64,000 nt of DNA. Source: Bacteroidaceae bacterium. Its GTDB lineage: Bacteria; Bacteroidota; Bacteroidia; Bacteroidales; Bacteroidaceae. The translations under genes and the position numbers were made by a program. Below, piece by piece: positions 18,483-27,175 of the stretch. How positions within the stretch are numbered: position 1 is the first letter of the stretch; the number at the start of each line of letters is the position of its first letter. The notes under the pieces were generated by a model. It did not search any database. It was not told the origin of the DNA and saw nothing but the letters and a program-made list of their open reading frames with translations. Where the stretch lies: assembly GCA_017621515.1 (NCBI GenBank), contig JAGASY010000034.1:1-64000 (forward strand), in the 5' to 3' direction.

Positions 18483-19184
18483 ATGAATACAAATTTAATT
18501 AAAACTATGAAACGTACCGCATTCACCATGCTACTGCTCCTTTCTACATCTATACTATGTATGGGGCAATCTCGCAAGTCCGTATCTATTCTTGGAGACT
18601 CCTACTCCACTTTTGAAGGCTATCTGCAACCGGACACCAACAGGATTTGGTATTGGAAACAACCCAAAAAGACGGATGTAAACAGTGTCACCCAAACATG
18701 GTGGCATAAGTTCATAAACAGGAACGGCTACAGACTATGTGTAAACAACTCTTTCTCCGGCTCTACAATCTGCCACACCGGATACAGAAAAGAAGACTAC
18801 AGCGACCGTTCCTTCATCACCCGCATGAATAATCTCGGTTGTCCAGATATCATTTTCATCTTCGGAGCAACAAACGACTCTTGGGCGAATGTACCAATGG
18901 GAGAATATAAATATGAGAACTGGACTAAAGAGGAACTTTATCAGTTCCGTCCTGCTATGGCATACATGCTGTCAGATATGACTGAACGCTATCCGAATGT
19001 CGAACTATATTTCATCCTTAACAATGAACTGAGCGACAAGATTACAGAATCAGCGAAAACTGTATGTGCCCACTACGGCATCGGCTGCATTGAGCTAAAA
19101 GACATTGACAAGCAAAACGGACATCCTTCCATCAAAGGCATGGAACAGATTACAGAACAGATTGAACAATATCTGAAGCGGTAA
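18483..19184 (+). CDS. Secreted SGNH/GDSL-type esterase
   Basis: This 233-residue protein has an N-terminal signal peptide (MKRTAFTMLLLL from residue 10, cleaved near MGQ). The SGNH blocks are in order: GDSYS with the nucleophile Ser, NNSFSGSTI with Gly, GATND with Asn, and GHPS with His near the C-terminus. Such enzymes deacetylate or otherwise de-esterify carbohydrates; next to GH2 and GH43 genes a role in trimming acetylated plant glycans is a reasonable inference. The first ATG fits the promoter spacing; the Met at residue 10 is an alternative. Confidence 0.85.
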   Translation: MNTNLIKTMKRTAFTMLLLLSTSILCMGQSRKSVSILGDSYSTFEGYLQPDTNRIWYWKQPKKTDVNSVTQTWWHKFINRNGYRLCVNNSFSGSTICHTGYRKEDYSDRSFITRMNNLGCPDIIFIFGATNDSWANVPMGEYKYENWTKEELYQFRPAMAYMLSDMTERYPNVELYFILNNELSDKITESAKTVCAHYGIGCIELKDIDKQNGHPSIKGMEQITEQIEQYLKR

Positions 19185-19304
19185 AGCAAAGAACAATCTT
19201 GAAAAAACACAAGCCTATAGTGCTGTCCTGTTCCATGCAGAATCATATTCAAGGAAGGCTTTGCTGCTAATTTCAAGGGACTATTCGCATAAAATCCATA
19301 TATT

Positions 19305-19342
19305 ATACGCAGGAAAAACCATTTTTTCCTGCGTATTTTTTT
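19305..19342 (+). terminator. Rho-independent terminator after SGNH gene
   Basis: ATACGCAGGAAAAA pairs with TTTTTTCCTGCGTAT, followed by seven T residues. It sits about 120 bp after the SGNH stop. Confidence 0.75.
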
Positions 19343-19390
19343 CACATTCCAATGTAATTCGCTAATTTTGCAGCCGAATTAACCAAGGCT

Positions 19391-19474
19391 GCCCGAATGG
19401 TGGAATGGTAGACACGAGGGACTTAAAATCCCTTGGCCATTGCGGCTGTGCGGGTTCGAGTCCCGCTTCGGGTA
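19391..19474 (+). tRNA. tRNA-Leu (anticodon UAA)
   Basis: An 84-base cloverleaf with acceptor GCCCGAA/TTCGGGT, anticodon loop CTTAAAA giving UAA, T-arm GGGTTCGAGTCCC and the long variable arm typical of leucine tRNA. CCA is not encoded. A terminator hairpin follows six bases later. Confidence 0.96.
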
Positions 19475-19479
19475 CGCAA

Positions 19480-19514
19480 ACGACTGAAATTTTAAGAATT
19501 TCAGTCGTTTTTTT
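19480..19514 (+). terminator. Terminator after tRNA-Leu
   Basis: ACGACTGAAATT and its complement AATTTCAGTCGT form a tight stem followed by a run of T. Confidence 0.8.
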
Positions 19515-19601
19515 ATGCCTTCGAATCTGCAAACATAAAAACTGATTACCCGCAAAAAGGCTCTTTTTGCAATACAATGTATATTCTTCGGAAAAAAACC
19601 G

Positions 19602-19609
19602 TACCTTTG
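19602..19609 (+). promoter_or_regulatory. -7 box TACCTTTG for the MBL-fold gene
   Basis: TAnnTTTG match 31 bp before the ATG at 19640. Confidence 0.55.
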
Positions 19610-19639
19610 TAACTAAATTGAAAAGCAAGGTAAAACGAT

Positions 19640-20461
19640 ATGTTACAATTTATAAGTTTTGGTAGTGGAAGTTGCGGAAACTGCTACTGTCTGAGCGATG
19701 GAAACAGTTCTATTCTTGTCGATGCCGGTGTAAGCCCAAGGCGACTGAAACGTTATTTTCGCGATTATGGCATAAACCAATCAACCATACGCGCACTTAT
19801 CATCACCCACGACCATGCCGACCATATAAAAGCTGCCGGAAAAATAAGCAGCGAACTGAAAATCCCCGTGTATGCCACAGAGCTTGTACACGAAGGGATA
19901 ACTCGTAACTTTCATGTAAGGAACAAGATTGAAAGTGAATATGTACAGACCATAGAAAAAGACAAGACTTTTGAAATCGGTCTGTTCAAAATCACTCCGT
20001 TTGAGATACCTCACGACTCTATGCAGAATGTGGGATATTCTATCGAACATGAAGGAGAAATCTTCACAATAATGACAGATGTAGGTGCTCCAACCGATAA
20101 TGTGAAACATTATATCTCAATAAGCAACCATATCGTAATAGAAGCCAACTACGATGTGGAAATGCTGGTCAACGGGAAATACCCTCTTCATCTCAAACAA
20201 AGAATTATGAGCGGAACCGGACATTTGTCCAACAGACAAACAGCTGAGGCTTTGGCAGAAAACTTCCATGCCGGACTACAGAATGTATGGCTGTGCCACC
20301 TCAGCGAAGAGAACAATCATCCGGAGCTTGCAAGAAAGACCATAGAACAATACTTGCGTTCATACGGCATCATCGCTGATGCCGACTTCACACTTGAAGT
20401 GTTGCGAAGAAAAATCCCAACAGGGCCTTTCAACATCAGCGACAAAGAAAACAGTCTATAA
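19640..20461 (+). CDS. MBL-fold metallohydrolase (YycJ/WalJ-like)
   Basis: This 273-residue cytoplasmic metallo-beta-lactamase fold protein has FGSGSCGNCYCL at the N-terminus, the zinc motif THDHADH (His57, His59, Asp61, His62), a later Asp in IMTDVGAP, and GHLSN and CHLSEENNHPE at the expected positions of the remaining His ligands. Length and the SGSCGN start fit the YycJ/WalJ group, double-strand DNA exonuclease-like enzymes linked to mismatch repair and cell-wall signalling in Firmicutes. Substrate in this organism is unknown. It is monocistronic, between tRNA-Leu and a strong bidirectional terminator. Confidence 0.88.
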   Translation: MLQFISFGSGSCGNCYCLSDGNSSILVDAGVSPRRLKRYFRDYGINQSTIRALIITHDHADHIKAAGKISSELKIPVYATELVHEGITRNFHVRNKIESEYVQTIEKDKTFEIGLFKITPFEIPHDSMQNVGYSIEHEGEIFTIMTDVGAPTDNVKHYISISNHIVIEANYDVEMLVNGKYPLHLKQRIMSGTGHLSNRQTAEALAENFHAGLQNVWLCHLSEENNHPELARKTIEQYLRSYGIIADADFTLEVLRRKIPTGPFNISDKENSL

Positions 20462-20473
20462 ATACTTCTACAC

Positions 20474-20530
20474 AACAGCGAGGCGGAGGAAGAGATACAA
20501 CAGTGTATTCTCTCCCTCCGCCTCGCTGTT
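20474..20530. terminator. Bidirectional terminator
   Basis: AACAGCGAGGCGGAGG pairs exactly with CCTCCGCCTCGCTGTT; an inner GAGATACA/TGTATTCTC arm extends it. It separates the converging MBL-fold and DUF5686 genes. Confidence 0.85.
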
Positions 20531-20544
20531 ATGTTCTGTTCCCG

Positions 20545-23184
20545 TCAGAAAGTCATCCTGACCATGAACCTCACACCCCAGTTGTTCGTTCCGGGGTTGT
20601 CAAGATAAGTCAGACGTTTCACGTATTCTACATGAAGAATCTTGAAAATGTTATGCACACCAAGGCGAAGTTCCGCATACGGAGTCTTCTTGTCCATAAT
20701 CTGAGTGTTGCATTCGTATGTCCCGTCCGCGAGGAAATGCCCCGGGAAATAGAACAAATCACTGTCATTATAGCCAGAAGCAGCAGGATTGTTCTTGTCT
20801 GTAAGCGTACCCCACAGCACATTGACACCGATAAACTCCCTCCATTTCAATTTCTTCAAGAGCGGAATACGGTTGAATATCTTTCCGTTCAAGTCCCATG
20901 ACACCATCAAGGACGCATAGCGGTCATTCAGAAACTCCAGATTGGAAATCAAAGAGAAAGTATAGTCCTCCAGAATATAAGACTGGTTGGCTGCCGGATG
21001 TATCAACAAAGGAAAAGGAACCTTATTCCATTGTATTCCCGCCTTGGCATCCACATCAATCTTGCCCCAACTTCCAACCCAGAAACGCTTATACATTCCT
21101 GCCTCAGTCACATTATAGTCGTATTCTCCTCCGAGAAAGCCGTTAATTCCGGCAGTATGACTCACTGTAAATACCGGTGCATCAAGATTGATTTTCAAAC
21201 GACGCTGCTTCGTATTGACGTATGTGGCACCCGGCTCAAACGTAAATCCAACCTTAAATTCCGAGGTTGTGATGTCTCTGACCCACATCGAAGGATCATT
21301 GACCGGCTGACTGACACCGGTCTCCGTATCAAGTATGCCAGTTCCCACTCTTTGATAAAAAAGCGCATCTACAGGCCTGTTGGTAGTACGAGTGAAATTC
21401 AGCTTAAACTTCAGTCCCGATTCCCATTCGCGGTCGTATGCCACATGCCACTCCTTAGTATGATTATACTGGTCAACCTTACTTGCATGGAAGGATGTGA
21501 ACATATTATCCTTATCCGTAGGAATAAACTTATCGAAAGGAGATACAATGTCGTCAAGATAATAGACAGAAATATTGTTCTGAGGAAACTCACGCGGCAG
21601 ATATGCTTTCTTGTTGAAAGCGTATGTCAGTTGCAATTTTCCATACAGATTCTGAGTTTTCGTTCCGTATGCGGCATATCCATTCATAAAGAAGTGCGGA
21701 TTGAAGTTCGCTGTTGTAAGAGCGGAAATACGCAGACGCATCTTGTCATAGTCGTTTGAAGACACGATGGTATTTATAGGCCCTATATCCACCTTGCTCG
21801 GATGAAGAGAATCTCCTGTCTCTACAAAGTTCTCGACCAAAGCCTTGAATCCGAAGATGAAATACTTGAATCCTTTCAGACTCTCAATGCGACTGATGAA
21901 CGTGCCCATCTGGCTCTCGCTCTGAGTCAGCTCCACCTTACGATAGCTTTGCCAAAAACTGTCGTCCTGCATCTGGGCATCCGGTTCACGGAATACGCTT
22001 CCCTTTATCCTTTTGAACACTTTATTGGGGATTTCCTCAAAGGCAAAGTCCGACAAACGAGTGGTGCGCTGCACAAGAAACTTGCCAAGCCACTTGGTGA
22101 GCTTCAGCTCAACCAGCATGTCATTGTTGATTGCCACACGCTCACCAGAAGGCAGTTCCGTGAAATCCTGTGTGATAATCATGTTGTCAACAAAGTTCAC
22201 ATCGCTACGCGAAGGTATGTTCAGCTCTACACGACGCACCTGATAGCTCGAATCCGCCATGATAAACAAATGGCCGGAGAAACCGAAATCCTGCTGATTG
22301 TTAGGCAGGAAACCAATGTCTATCACCTTGTCGTTGTCGATGAAAATAGTATCCTGTATGTAATACCGGTAAAAACTTATAGCACTGTTCGCAATAGGGC
22401 TTTTAAAAGGATACTGGAGCAAACGGCATTCATTCTCATAAATATCCACATCTGTAAACACATCTTTGAGTGTGGTGGTAAATATCTCTCCGGTATTCAC
22501 CAGCTCCGTAACCCCCTTGTTGCTTTCACCCTTTATCAGCACCTTCTCCGAATGCGGGTCTTTCCGATAAAAAGTCTCGGAAAGCGTCTCATCCACAGTA
22601 AGAGGAAGAATAAGCTTTCCGGTCTCCGGGCACGTCTCCACATGGTCTTTCAGGAATGCAAATTTCTTAAATTCACCCTCCTCAAAAACCTTGTCTGTAA
22701 ATTCATTGATGGAGAACGTCATCTTCTCATACTTTGTATAGGTAAAGAAGTCCTTCTGTCTGAGGTCACTCATCTTCTTCGCCGCAATGACCTTACGCAT
22801 CAGCTCCACAGCGGGATTATTCTTTCTGCTATATTTGGTCTTCTTCGCAGTGATAGTCACTCCCTGCAACTTGCGCGGCTCCGGCACAAGCCTGATTGTC
22901 AGATTCTTCTTTTTTCCCGGAACGAGCTTCACCACTTGCTTGACATAGCCCATTGTAGAAACCGTAAGTTCGTTCCACGAAGAATCTTCCTTCACGACAA
23001 AACGTCCGTTCTCATCCGTTTGCTCACCTACATTCTTCCCCTCATAATAGACATTCACAAAGTCCAGAGGCTGCCTGGTCTTTGAGTCTATAACGACTCC
23101 AGTCACCTGAGCATTGACAGCCAAAGTGCAGAATATCCATGCAGAAAACAGGAAGAAATATCTCAAAACATATTTTTTCAACAT
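20545..23184 (-). CDS. DUF5686 outer-membrane protein with carboxypeptidase-like regulatory domain
   Basis: This 879-residue protein has a signal peptide (MLKKYVLRYFFLFSAWIF...NAQ), a CarboxypepD_reg-like beta-sandwich (about 26-110; GVVIDSKTRQPLDFVNV), then a long region of the DUF5686 family that ends in a beta-barrel with terminal Phe (VRMTF), the usual outer-membrane insertion signal. The family is widespread in Bacteroidota and lacks an assigned substrate. It resembles TonB-dependent receptors in its N-terminal domain but has no plug domain. It is transcribed alone. Confidence 0.85.
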   Translation of the reverse strand: MLKKYVLRYFFLFSAWIFCTLAVNAQVTGVVIDSKTRQPLDFVNVYYEGKNVGEQTDENGRFVVKEDSSWNELTVSTMGYVKQVVKLVPGKKKNLTIRLVPEPRKLQGVTITAKKTKYSRKNNPAVELMRKVIAAKKMSDLRQKDFFTYTKYEKMTFSINEFTDKVFEEGEFKKFAFLKDHVETCPETGKLILPLTVDETLSETFYRKDPHSEKVLIKGESNKGVTELVNTGEIFTTTLKDVFTDVDIYENECRLLQYPFKSPIANSAISFYRYYIQDTIFIDNDKVIDIGFLPNNQQDFGFSGHLFIMADSSYQVRRVELNIPSRSDVNFVDNMIITQDFTELPSGERVAINNDMLVELKLTKWLGKFLVQRTTRLSDFAFEEIPNKVFKRIKGSVFREPDAQMQDDSFWQSYRKVELTQSESQMGTFISRIESLKGFKYFIFGFKALVENFVETGDSLHPSKVDIGPINTIVSSNDYDKMRLRISALTTANFNPHFFMNGYAAYGTKTQNLYGKLQLTYAFNKKAYLPREFPQNNISVYYLDDIVSPFDKFIPTDKDNMFTSFHASKVDQYNHTKEWHVAYDREWESGLKFKLNFTRTTNRPVDALFYQRVGTGILDTETGVSQPVNDPSMWVRDITTSEFKVGFTFEPGATYVNTKQRRLKINLDAPVFTVSHTAGINGFLGGEYDYNVTEAGMYKRFWVGSWGKIDVDAKAGIQWNKVPFPLLIHPAANQSYILEDYTFSLISNLEFLNDRYASLMVSWDLNGKIFNRIPLLKKLKWREFIGVNVLWGTLTDKNNPAASGYNDSDLFYFPGHFLADGTYECNTQIMDKKTPYAELRLGVHNIFKILHVEYVKRLTYLDNPGTNNWGVRFMVRMTF

Positions 23185-23404
23185 GTCAGTACAGGTTTAT
23201 ATGATTGCAAATCAAATACAGTCTCAACCTTACTCAGTCACTGCCGCTATTTCTCTCCTCAAAAAAATGTCCTTTAAGCAGAAAATAGTGTCCCGGAAGA
23301 AACCTTCAGGCATATTGTAAAAAATAAAGCCTCAAAGTTCCTCTCCCCAAAAGGAGAAAGAAACGATGAAGCTTTTCATGGTTTTATATTCTCAGAAAAA
23401 GAAA

Positions 23405-24712
23405 TCAATCAATTTCCTCATCAGCCTCATATCCACCCATTTCACGGATAGCATTCTTCAACATGGTATATTGCTGGAAGAGGTGGTTGACAGCAACCTC
23501 GCCTTTTGTATAGTCATGCATCGGTGACTTAAGGAAGAAGCTGAGGAAACGCTGTATGCCGAAACGTCCGGCACGAGCAGCAAGGTCTGAAAGCAGACAG
23601 AGGTCGAGCAACAGCGGTGCTGCGAGAATAGAGTCGCGGCAGAGGAAGTTAATCTTTATCTGCATCGGATAGCCCATCCAACCGAAGATGTCGATATTGT
23701 CCCAACCTTCCTTGTTGTCATTGCGAGGAGGGTAATAGTTGATTCTTACCTTATGATAATAGTCAGTATAGAGGTCAGGCTGTTCTTCCGGCACAAGGAT
23801 AGACTCCAGTGTAGAAAGCTTTGACACCTCTTTTGTACGGAAGTTTGCTGGCTCATCCAACACAAGACCGTCTCTGTTTCCAAGGATGTTTGTAGAGAAC
23901 CATCCGCTCAGTCCGAGGCAACGAGTACCGATAATCGGAGCGAAACCAGACTTCACAAGTGTCTGTCCAGTCTTGAAATCCTTTCCGGCAATCGGCATCT
24001 GTGTCTTCTCGGCAAGCTCCCACATAGCAGGAATATCGACTGTTGTGTTCGGAGCACCCATGATGAACGGAGCACCCTCGGCAAGTGCTGCATACGCATA
24101 ACACATTGAAGGAGCAATATGTTCAGTGTCATTATCCTTCATTGCCTGTTCAAGCGCAGCAAGAGTTCCGTGTACCGGCTCATAGATAGGCACAAAAATC
24201 TCAGTCGATGCAGCCCATGCCACAACGATACGATCACATCCGTTGTCAGCCTTGAACTTACGTATGTCCTCACGAAGTTCTTCAACCATTTCCCAACGTG
24301 TCTTGCAGTCTTTCACATTGTCACCGTCAAGACGCTTTGCAAAATTCTTGTCGAAAGCAGCCTTCAAAGGAACAATCTTTTCAAGTTCGTCCTTGACCGG
24401 CTCTATGTCCTTTTCTTTCAAGACCTCTGCATACATAGCAGAACGATAAGCATCGGCAGGATAAACATCCCACGCACCGAATACTATATCATCAAGAGAT
24501 GCCAATGGAACAATATCTGAATAATGAAGATATTTCTTATCTGCTCCCTTACCGACACGAATCTTGTCATATTGTGTCATAGAACCTACAGGTTTTGCCA
24601 ACCCTTTACGAGCCATAAGCACACCTGTCATAAAAGTTGAAGTTACAGCACCAAGACCAACAACCATTATTCCTAATTTGCCGTTGGCTGGCTTAACATT
24701 CTGTTTTTCCAT
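23405..24712 (-). CDS. Inositol-3-phosphate synthase (myo-inositol-1-phosphate synthase)
   Basis: This 435-residue enzyme converts glucose 6-phosphate to inositol 3-phosphate with NAD as internal redox cofactor. The N-terminal Rossmann start is IMVVGLGAVTSTFMTG; family blocks include GAPNTTVD, GKDFKTGQT, GLSGWFSTNILGN and the C-terminal MQIKINFLCRDSILAAPL. Length is near the bacterial norm. In Bacteroides the product feeds inositol phospho- and sphingolipids, but none of the partner lipid genes lies adjacent here. It is monocistronic; repeat copy C starts about 240 bp upstream of its start codon. Confidence 0.95.
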   Translation of the reverse strand: MEKQNVKPANGKLGIMVVGLGAVTSTFMTGVLMARKGLAKPVGSMTQYDKIRVGKGADKKYLHYSDIVPLASLDDIVFGAWDVYPADAYRSAMYAEVLKEKDIEPVKDELEKIVPLKAAFDKNFAKRLDGDNVKDCKTRWEMVEELREDIRKFKADNGCDRIVVAWAASTEIFVPIYEPVHGTLAALEQAMKDNDTEHIAPSMCYAYAALAEGAPFIMGAPNTTVDIPAMWELAEKTQMPIAGKDFKTGQTLVKSGFAPIIGTRCLGLSGWFSTNILGNRDGLVLDEPANFRTKEVSKLSTLESILVPEEQPDLYTDYYHKVRINYYPPRNDNKEGWDNIDIFGWMGYPMQIKINFLCRDSILAAPLLLDLCLLSDLAARAGRFGIQRFLSFFLKSPMHDYTKGEVAVNHLFQQYTMLKNAIREMGGYEADEEID

Positions 24713-24736
24713 TTTTGTATATACTTTTATTAGTTA

Positions 24737-24744
24737 CAAAATTA
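24737..24744 (-). promoter_or_regulatory. -7 box TAATTTTG for inositol-phosphate synthase
   Basis: Two minus-strand TAATTTTG boxes lie at 24737-24744 and 24752-24759, 15 bp apart; the nearer one gives a leader of about 20 nt. Two start sites are possible. Confidence 0.5.
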
Positions 24745-24947
24745 CAGTTTGCAAAATTAATGAATTTAAGGTGTTCGGCATAGACCTTTTTGTCCACAAT
24801 TATGTCTGAAAAGTAATCAAATAGCATTTTTCTTCCTTTTCTATTCATTCACATCCATAAATTATCTTAATCTCATGATATATTTTGTGAAAACATTTCT
24901 GCTTTTCAATTGTTTTTACACATTAATTATAACCATATTCAAGACTC

Positions 24948-25741
24948 CCATAAAAAAATTTTTGACATCGTTTTTTGGAGGAATGTTCCGTTTTGACAAA
25001 ATGCAATAAATCAGCCGTATTTTATTTCATTTTGCGCACTTATGCCTAATTTACTATCTTTTTGATTTTTTCAAATGTTAAAATTCTAAGCCCTCTGGAA
25101 TGCTTCAAAATGAAGCGCGACGAACTTTTCTCGAAGAATGGGGATTTTACGCGCATTTCCAAAGGCTTCCGCAAATTGTAAAATAGTGTTTCATTTTTAG
25201 GCGGTTCTTTTACATTTATTTATCTCTGGCGAAGAGTCTTTTAGAAAAAACTACTAAATTTTCAAATTTTCAGCGCACTGTCGTCAAATTTTCAGCGCAC
25301 TGCAATTTTATTTGCAGCACACTGGAAATTCTTTCACTGTGCGCTGAAAAATTCAAAACAGCGCGCTGAAAATAAAAAAAACACAGGGAAACGGAAAAAA
25401 GCACAATGGGCTTCGATTGAAATGTTAAGAAGTATATAAATTTCTGCCTTGGAAGAGCGTCTGAACAAGAACTCAAAATCGAGTGAATTTTTGAGGACAT
25501 CTGAAGGTGGAAACGGTATATTTAGATATAAGCTATTAATAATCAGCAGATTATCAAAGCATTCAAAATTCTCGAAAAATTGCGCCCGGTGAACTTTTTT
25601 GAGCATTTTGGCAAATTTTATATTCCACTGATTATCAGCAATTTATCTTCATATTAAAAATCTCATCCTTTCACCATCGGCAAAAAATCGCTTCAAGTGT
25701 TAAATTTTCATTTTGGGCGAAAATATCATTTTGTCAAATTG
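24948..25741 (+). repeat. ~795-bp dispersed non-coding element, copy C
   Basis: Starts CCATAAAAAAATTTTTGAC and ends CATTTTGTCAAATTG. The central CAGCGCACTG/CAGTGCGCTG block lies at about 25261-25375. Beyond the right end, a stretch to about 25850 (CAGTGGAT...GCGACAGA...CTCGCTTAAACAAA) is shared with copy E. It lies between the divergent inositol-phosphate synthase and kinase genes. Confidence 0.88.
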
Positions 25742-25892
25742 AAAAAATCATTTTGAGCACGTTCTTTTGCTGTTTACAAATAGAGATATTTGATATATTC
25801 AGTGGATGCTTGCGACAGAAAAGTCGGTGAGTACACTCGCTTAAACAAAAGAAAAAAATCAGCCTACCAACTCCACAAATCCAGTAAATCCA

Positions 25893-25900
25893 TATCTTTG
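25893..25900 (+). promoter_or_regulatory. -7 box TATCTTTG for the kinase gene
   Basis: TAnnTTTG match with a predicted leader of about 43 nt to ATG 25948. Confidence 0.55.
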
Positions 25901-25947
25901 CAGAAGATAAGCAATAAGTACCCACAGATAAAAACTCAAAACGAACA

Positions 25948-26826
25948 ATGTATCTGATAGCAGACAGCGGTTCAACCAAAACTGAATGGTGCATCACAAA
26001 CGGCACCACTTTCAACAAAATCATCACCACCAGCGGTATCAACCCGGTTTTACAGAAAGAAGAAGAAATCTGCCATATCCTCAATGCAGAACTCATCACT
26101 CAAATACACTCCGAGAAAGAAGACATAGACCATATATATTTCTACGGTGCCGGATGCACCCAAGAGAACATTCCTGTGGTGACGTCTGCTCTGAACAAAG
26201 TATTCAGCCATACAAGAACGGTGTTTGTAGGAAGCGACCTTCTTGGCGCGGCCCATGCACTCTGCGGCAACACTCCCGGAGTTGTGTGCATACTCGGTAC
26301 TGGGGCCAATTCGTGTCTATACAACGGTAAGGAAATCATTGAGCAGGTTTCTCCGCTCGGATTTATCCTCGGCGACGAAGGGAGCGGAGCATATATCGGA
26401 AAAAGACTGGTAAGCGATGTACTGAAAAACCAGCTGCCGAAGGACTTGTGCGAACTGTTTATGGAACAGACACAACTTACACCTGCCACAATCATCCGGA
26501 AGGTATATCGTGAACCAATGCCCAACCGCTTTCTCGCCTCTTTGTCTAAATTCTGTTATGAAAACCGCAACCACAAGGCGATAAAGGAATTGTTGATTGA
26601 CAGCTTCGACAGCTTCTTTAAGCGGAATGTAAACCAATACGTTTACAATCGGAAAGACACCCACACTTACTATGAGAGGAAAGCCAACTTTGTCGGTTCC
26701 ATAGCCTACTATTACAGGGAGGAACTCCATGCGGCAGCCAACTTGAACGGATTTACTCTCGGGAAAATCATCCGCAATCCCATCGAAGAGTTGGTAAAAT
26801 ATCGGATAGGTGCGTCCTCCATTTGA
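25948..26826 (+). CDS. BadF/BadG/BcrA/BcrD-type ATPase, probable N-acetylglucosamine kinase
   Basis: This 292-residue ASKHA-fold protein has phosphate-1 motif IADSGSTKTEW at the N-terminus, a phosphate-2/adenosine region GVVCILGTGANSCLYNG, and FILGDEGSGAYIGKRL. This set is typical of N-acetylglucosamine kinase-like members in Bacteroidota, which phosphorylate amino sugars recovered from glycans or peptidoglycan. The sugar is inferred from the family, not seen. It is a single-gene unit ending in a TGA stop, and a long hairpin follows. Confidence 0.82.
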   Translation: MYLIADSGSTKTEWCITNGTTFNKIITTSGINPVLQKEEEICHILNAELITQIHSEKEDIDHIYFYGAGCTQENIPVVTSALNKVFSHTRTVFVGSDLLGAAHALCGNTPGVVCILGTGANSCLYNGKEIIEQVSPLGFILGDEGSGAYIGKRLVSDVLKNQLPKDLCELFMEQTQLTPATIIRKVYREPMPNRFLASLSKFCYENRNHKAIKELLIDSFDSFFKRNVNQYVYNRKDTHTYYERKANFVGSIAYYYREELHAAANLNGFTLGKIIRNPIEELVKYRIGASSI

Positions 26827-26839
26827 TGTATAACAGAAA

Positions 26840-26914
26840 ACTCCTCTGCCGAAATCGCCTTAGTCCGGATGTGTGTCTGACAAATCCCAACTAAAGCAAT
26901 TCCGACAGAGGAGT
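26840..26914. terminator. Long imperfect hairpin, probable bidirectional terminator
   Basis: ACTCCTCTG...CGAAAT...CTTAG on the left pairs with CTAAAG...ATTCCGACAGAGGAGT on the right. It separates the kinase gene from the converging small basic protein gene. The word TTAGTCCGGATGT inside it recurs near 60195. Confidence 0.55.
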
Positions 26915-26943
26915 CTGTCAAAATACACTCACAACTTAAAAGA

Positions 26944-27153
26944 TTATTTCTTACGCTGAGTAGGTCTGTTCTTGACTCTCTGCCTTATCTCAGCCTTGTG
27001 CTTTGCAGCTCCAGAACCGTGAGCACCGGTCTGGTATGCTTTCTTCCGAGCTTTGGTCTTCACCTTGTCCGGGTTTTCTCTGTTCGGCTTGAATCCTCCT
27101 CCAAACGTAATGCCATTCATTATAGCATCGCGTACTTCCTTGTCTGAAGCCAT
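26944..27153 (-). CDS. Small basic conserved-type hypothetical protein (69 aa)
   Basis: This 69-residue, Lys/Arg-rich protein (ends KNRPTQRKK) has a short hydrophobic/glycine segment (ITFGGGFKPN). No domain is recognised; the charge suggests nucleic acid or ribosome binding. It starts 22 bp after the AICAR transformylase frame ends, on the same strand, so it is probably the last gene of that operon. The composition is unlike a random shadow frame. Confidence 0.55.
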   Translation of the reverse strand: MASDKEVRDAIMNGITFGGGFKPNRENPDKVKTKARKKAYQTGAHGSGAAKHKAEIRQRVKNRPTQRKK

Positions 27154-27175
27154 CGTGTATAATTTTGCAGTTTTA

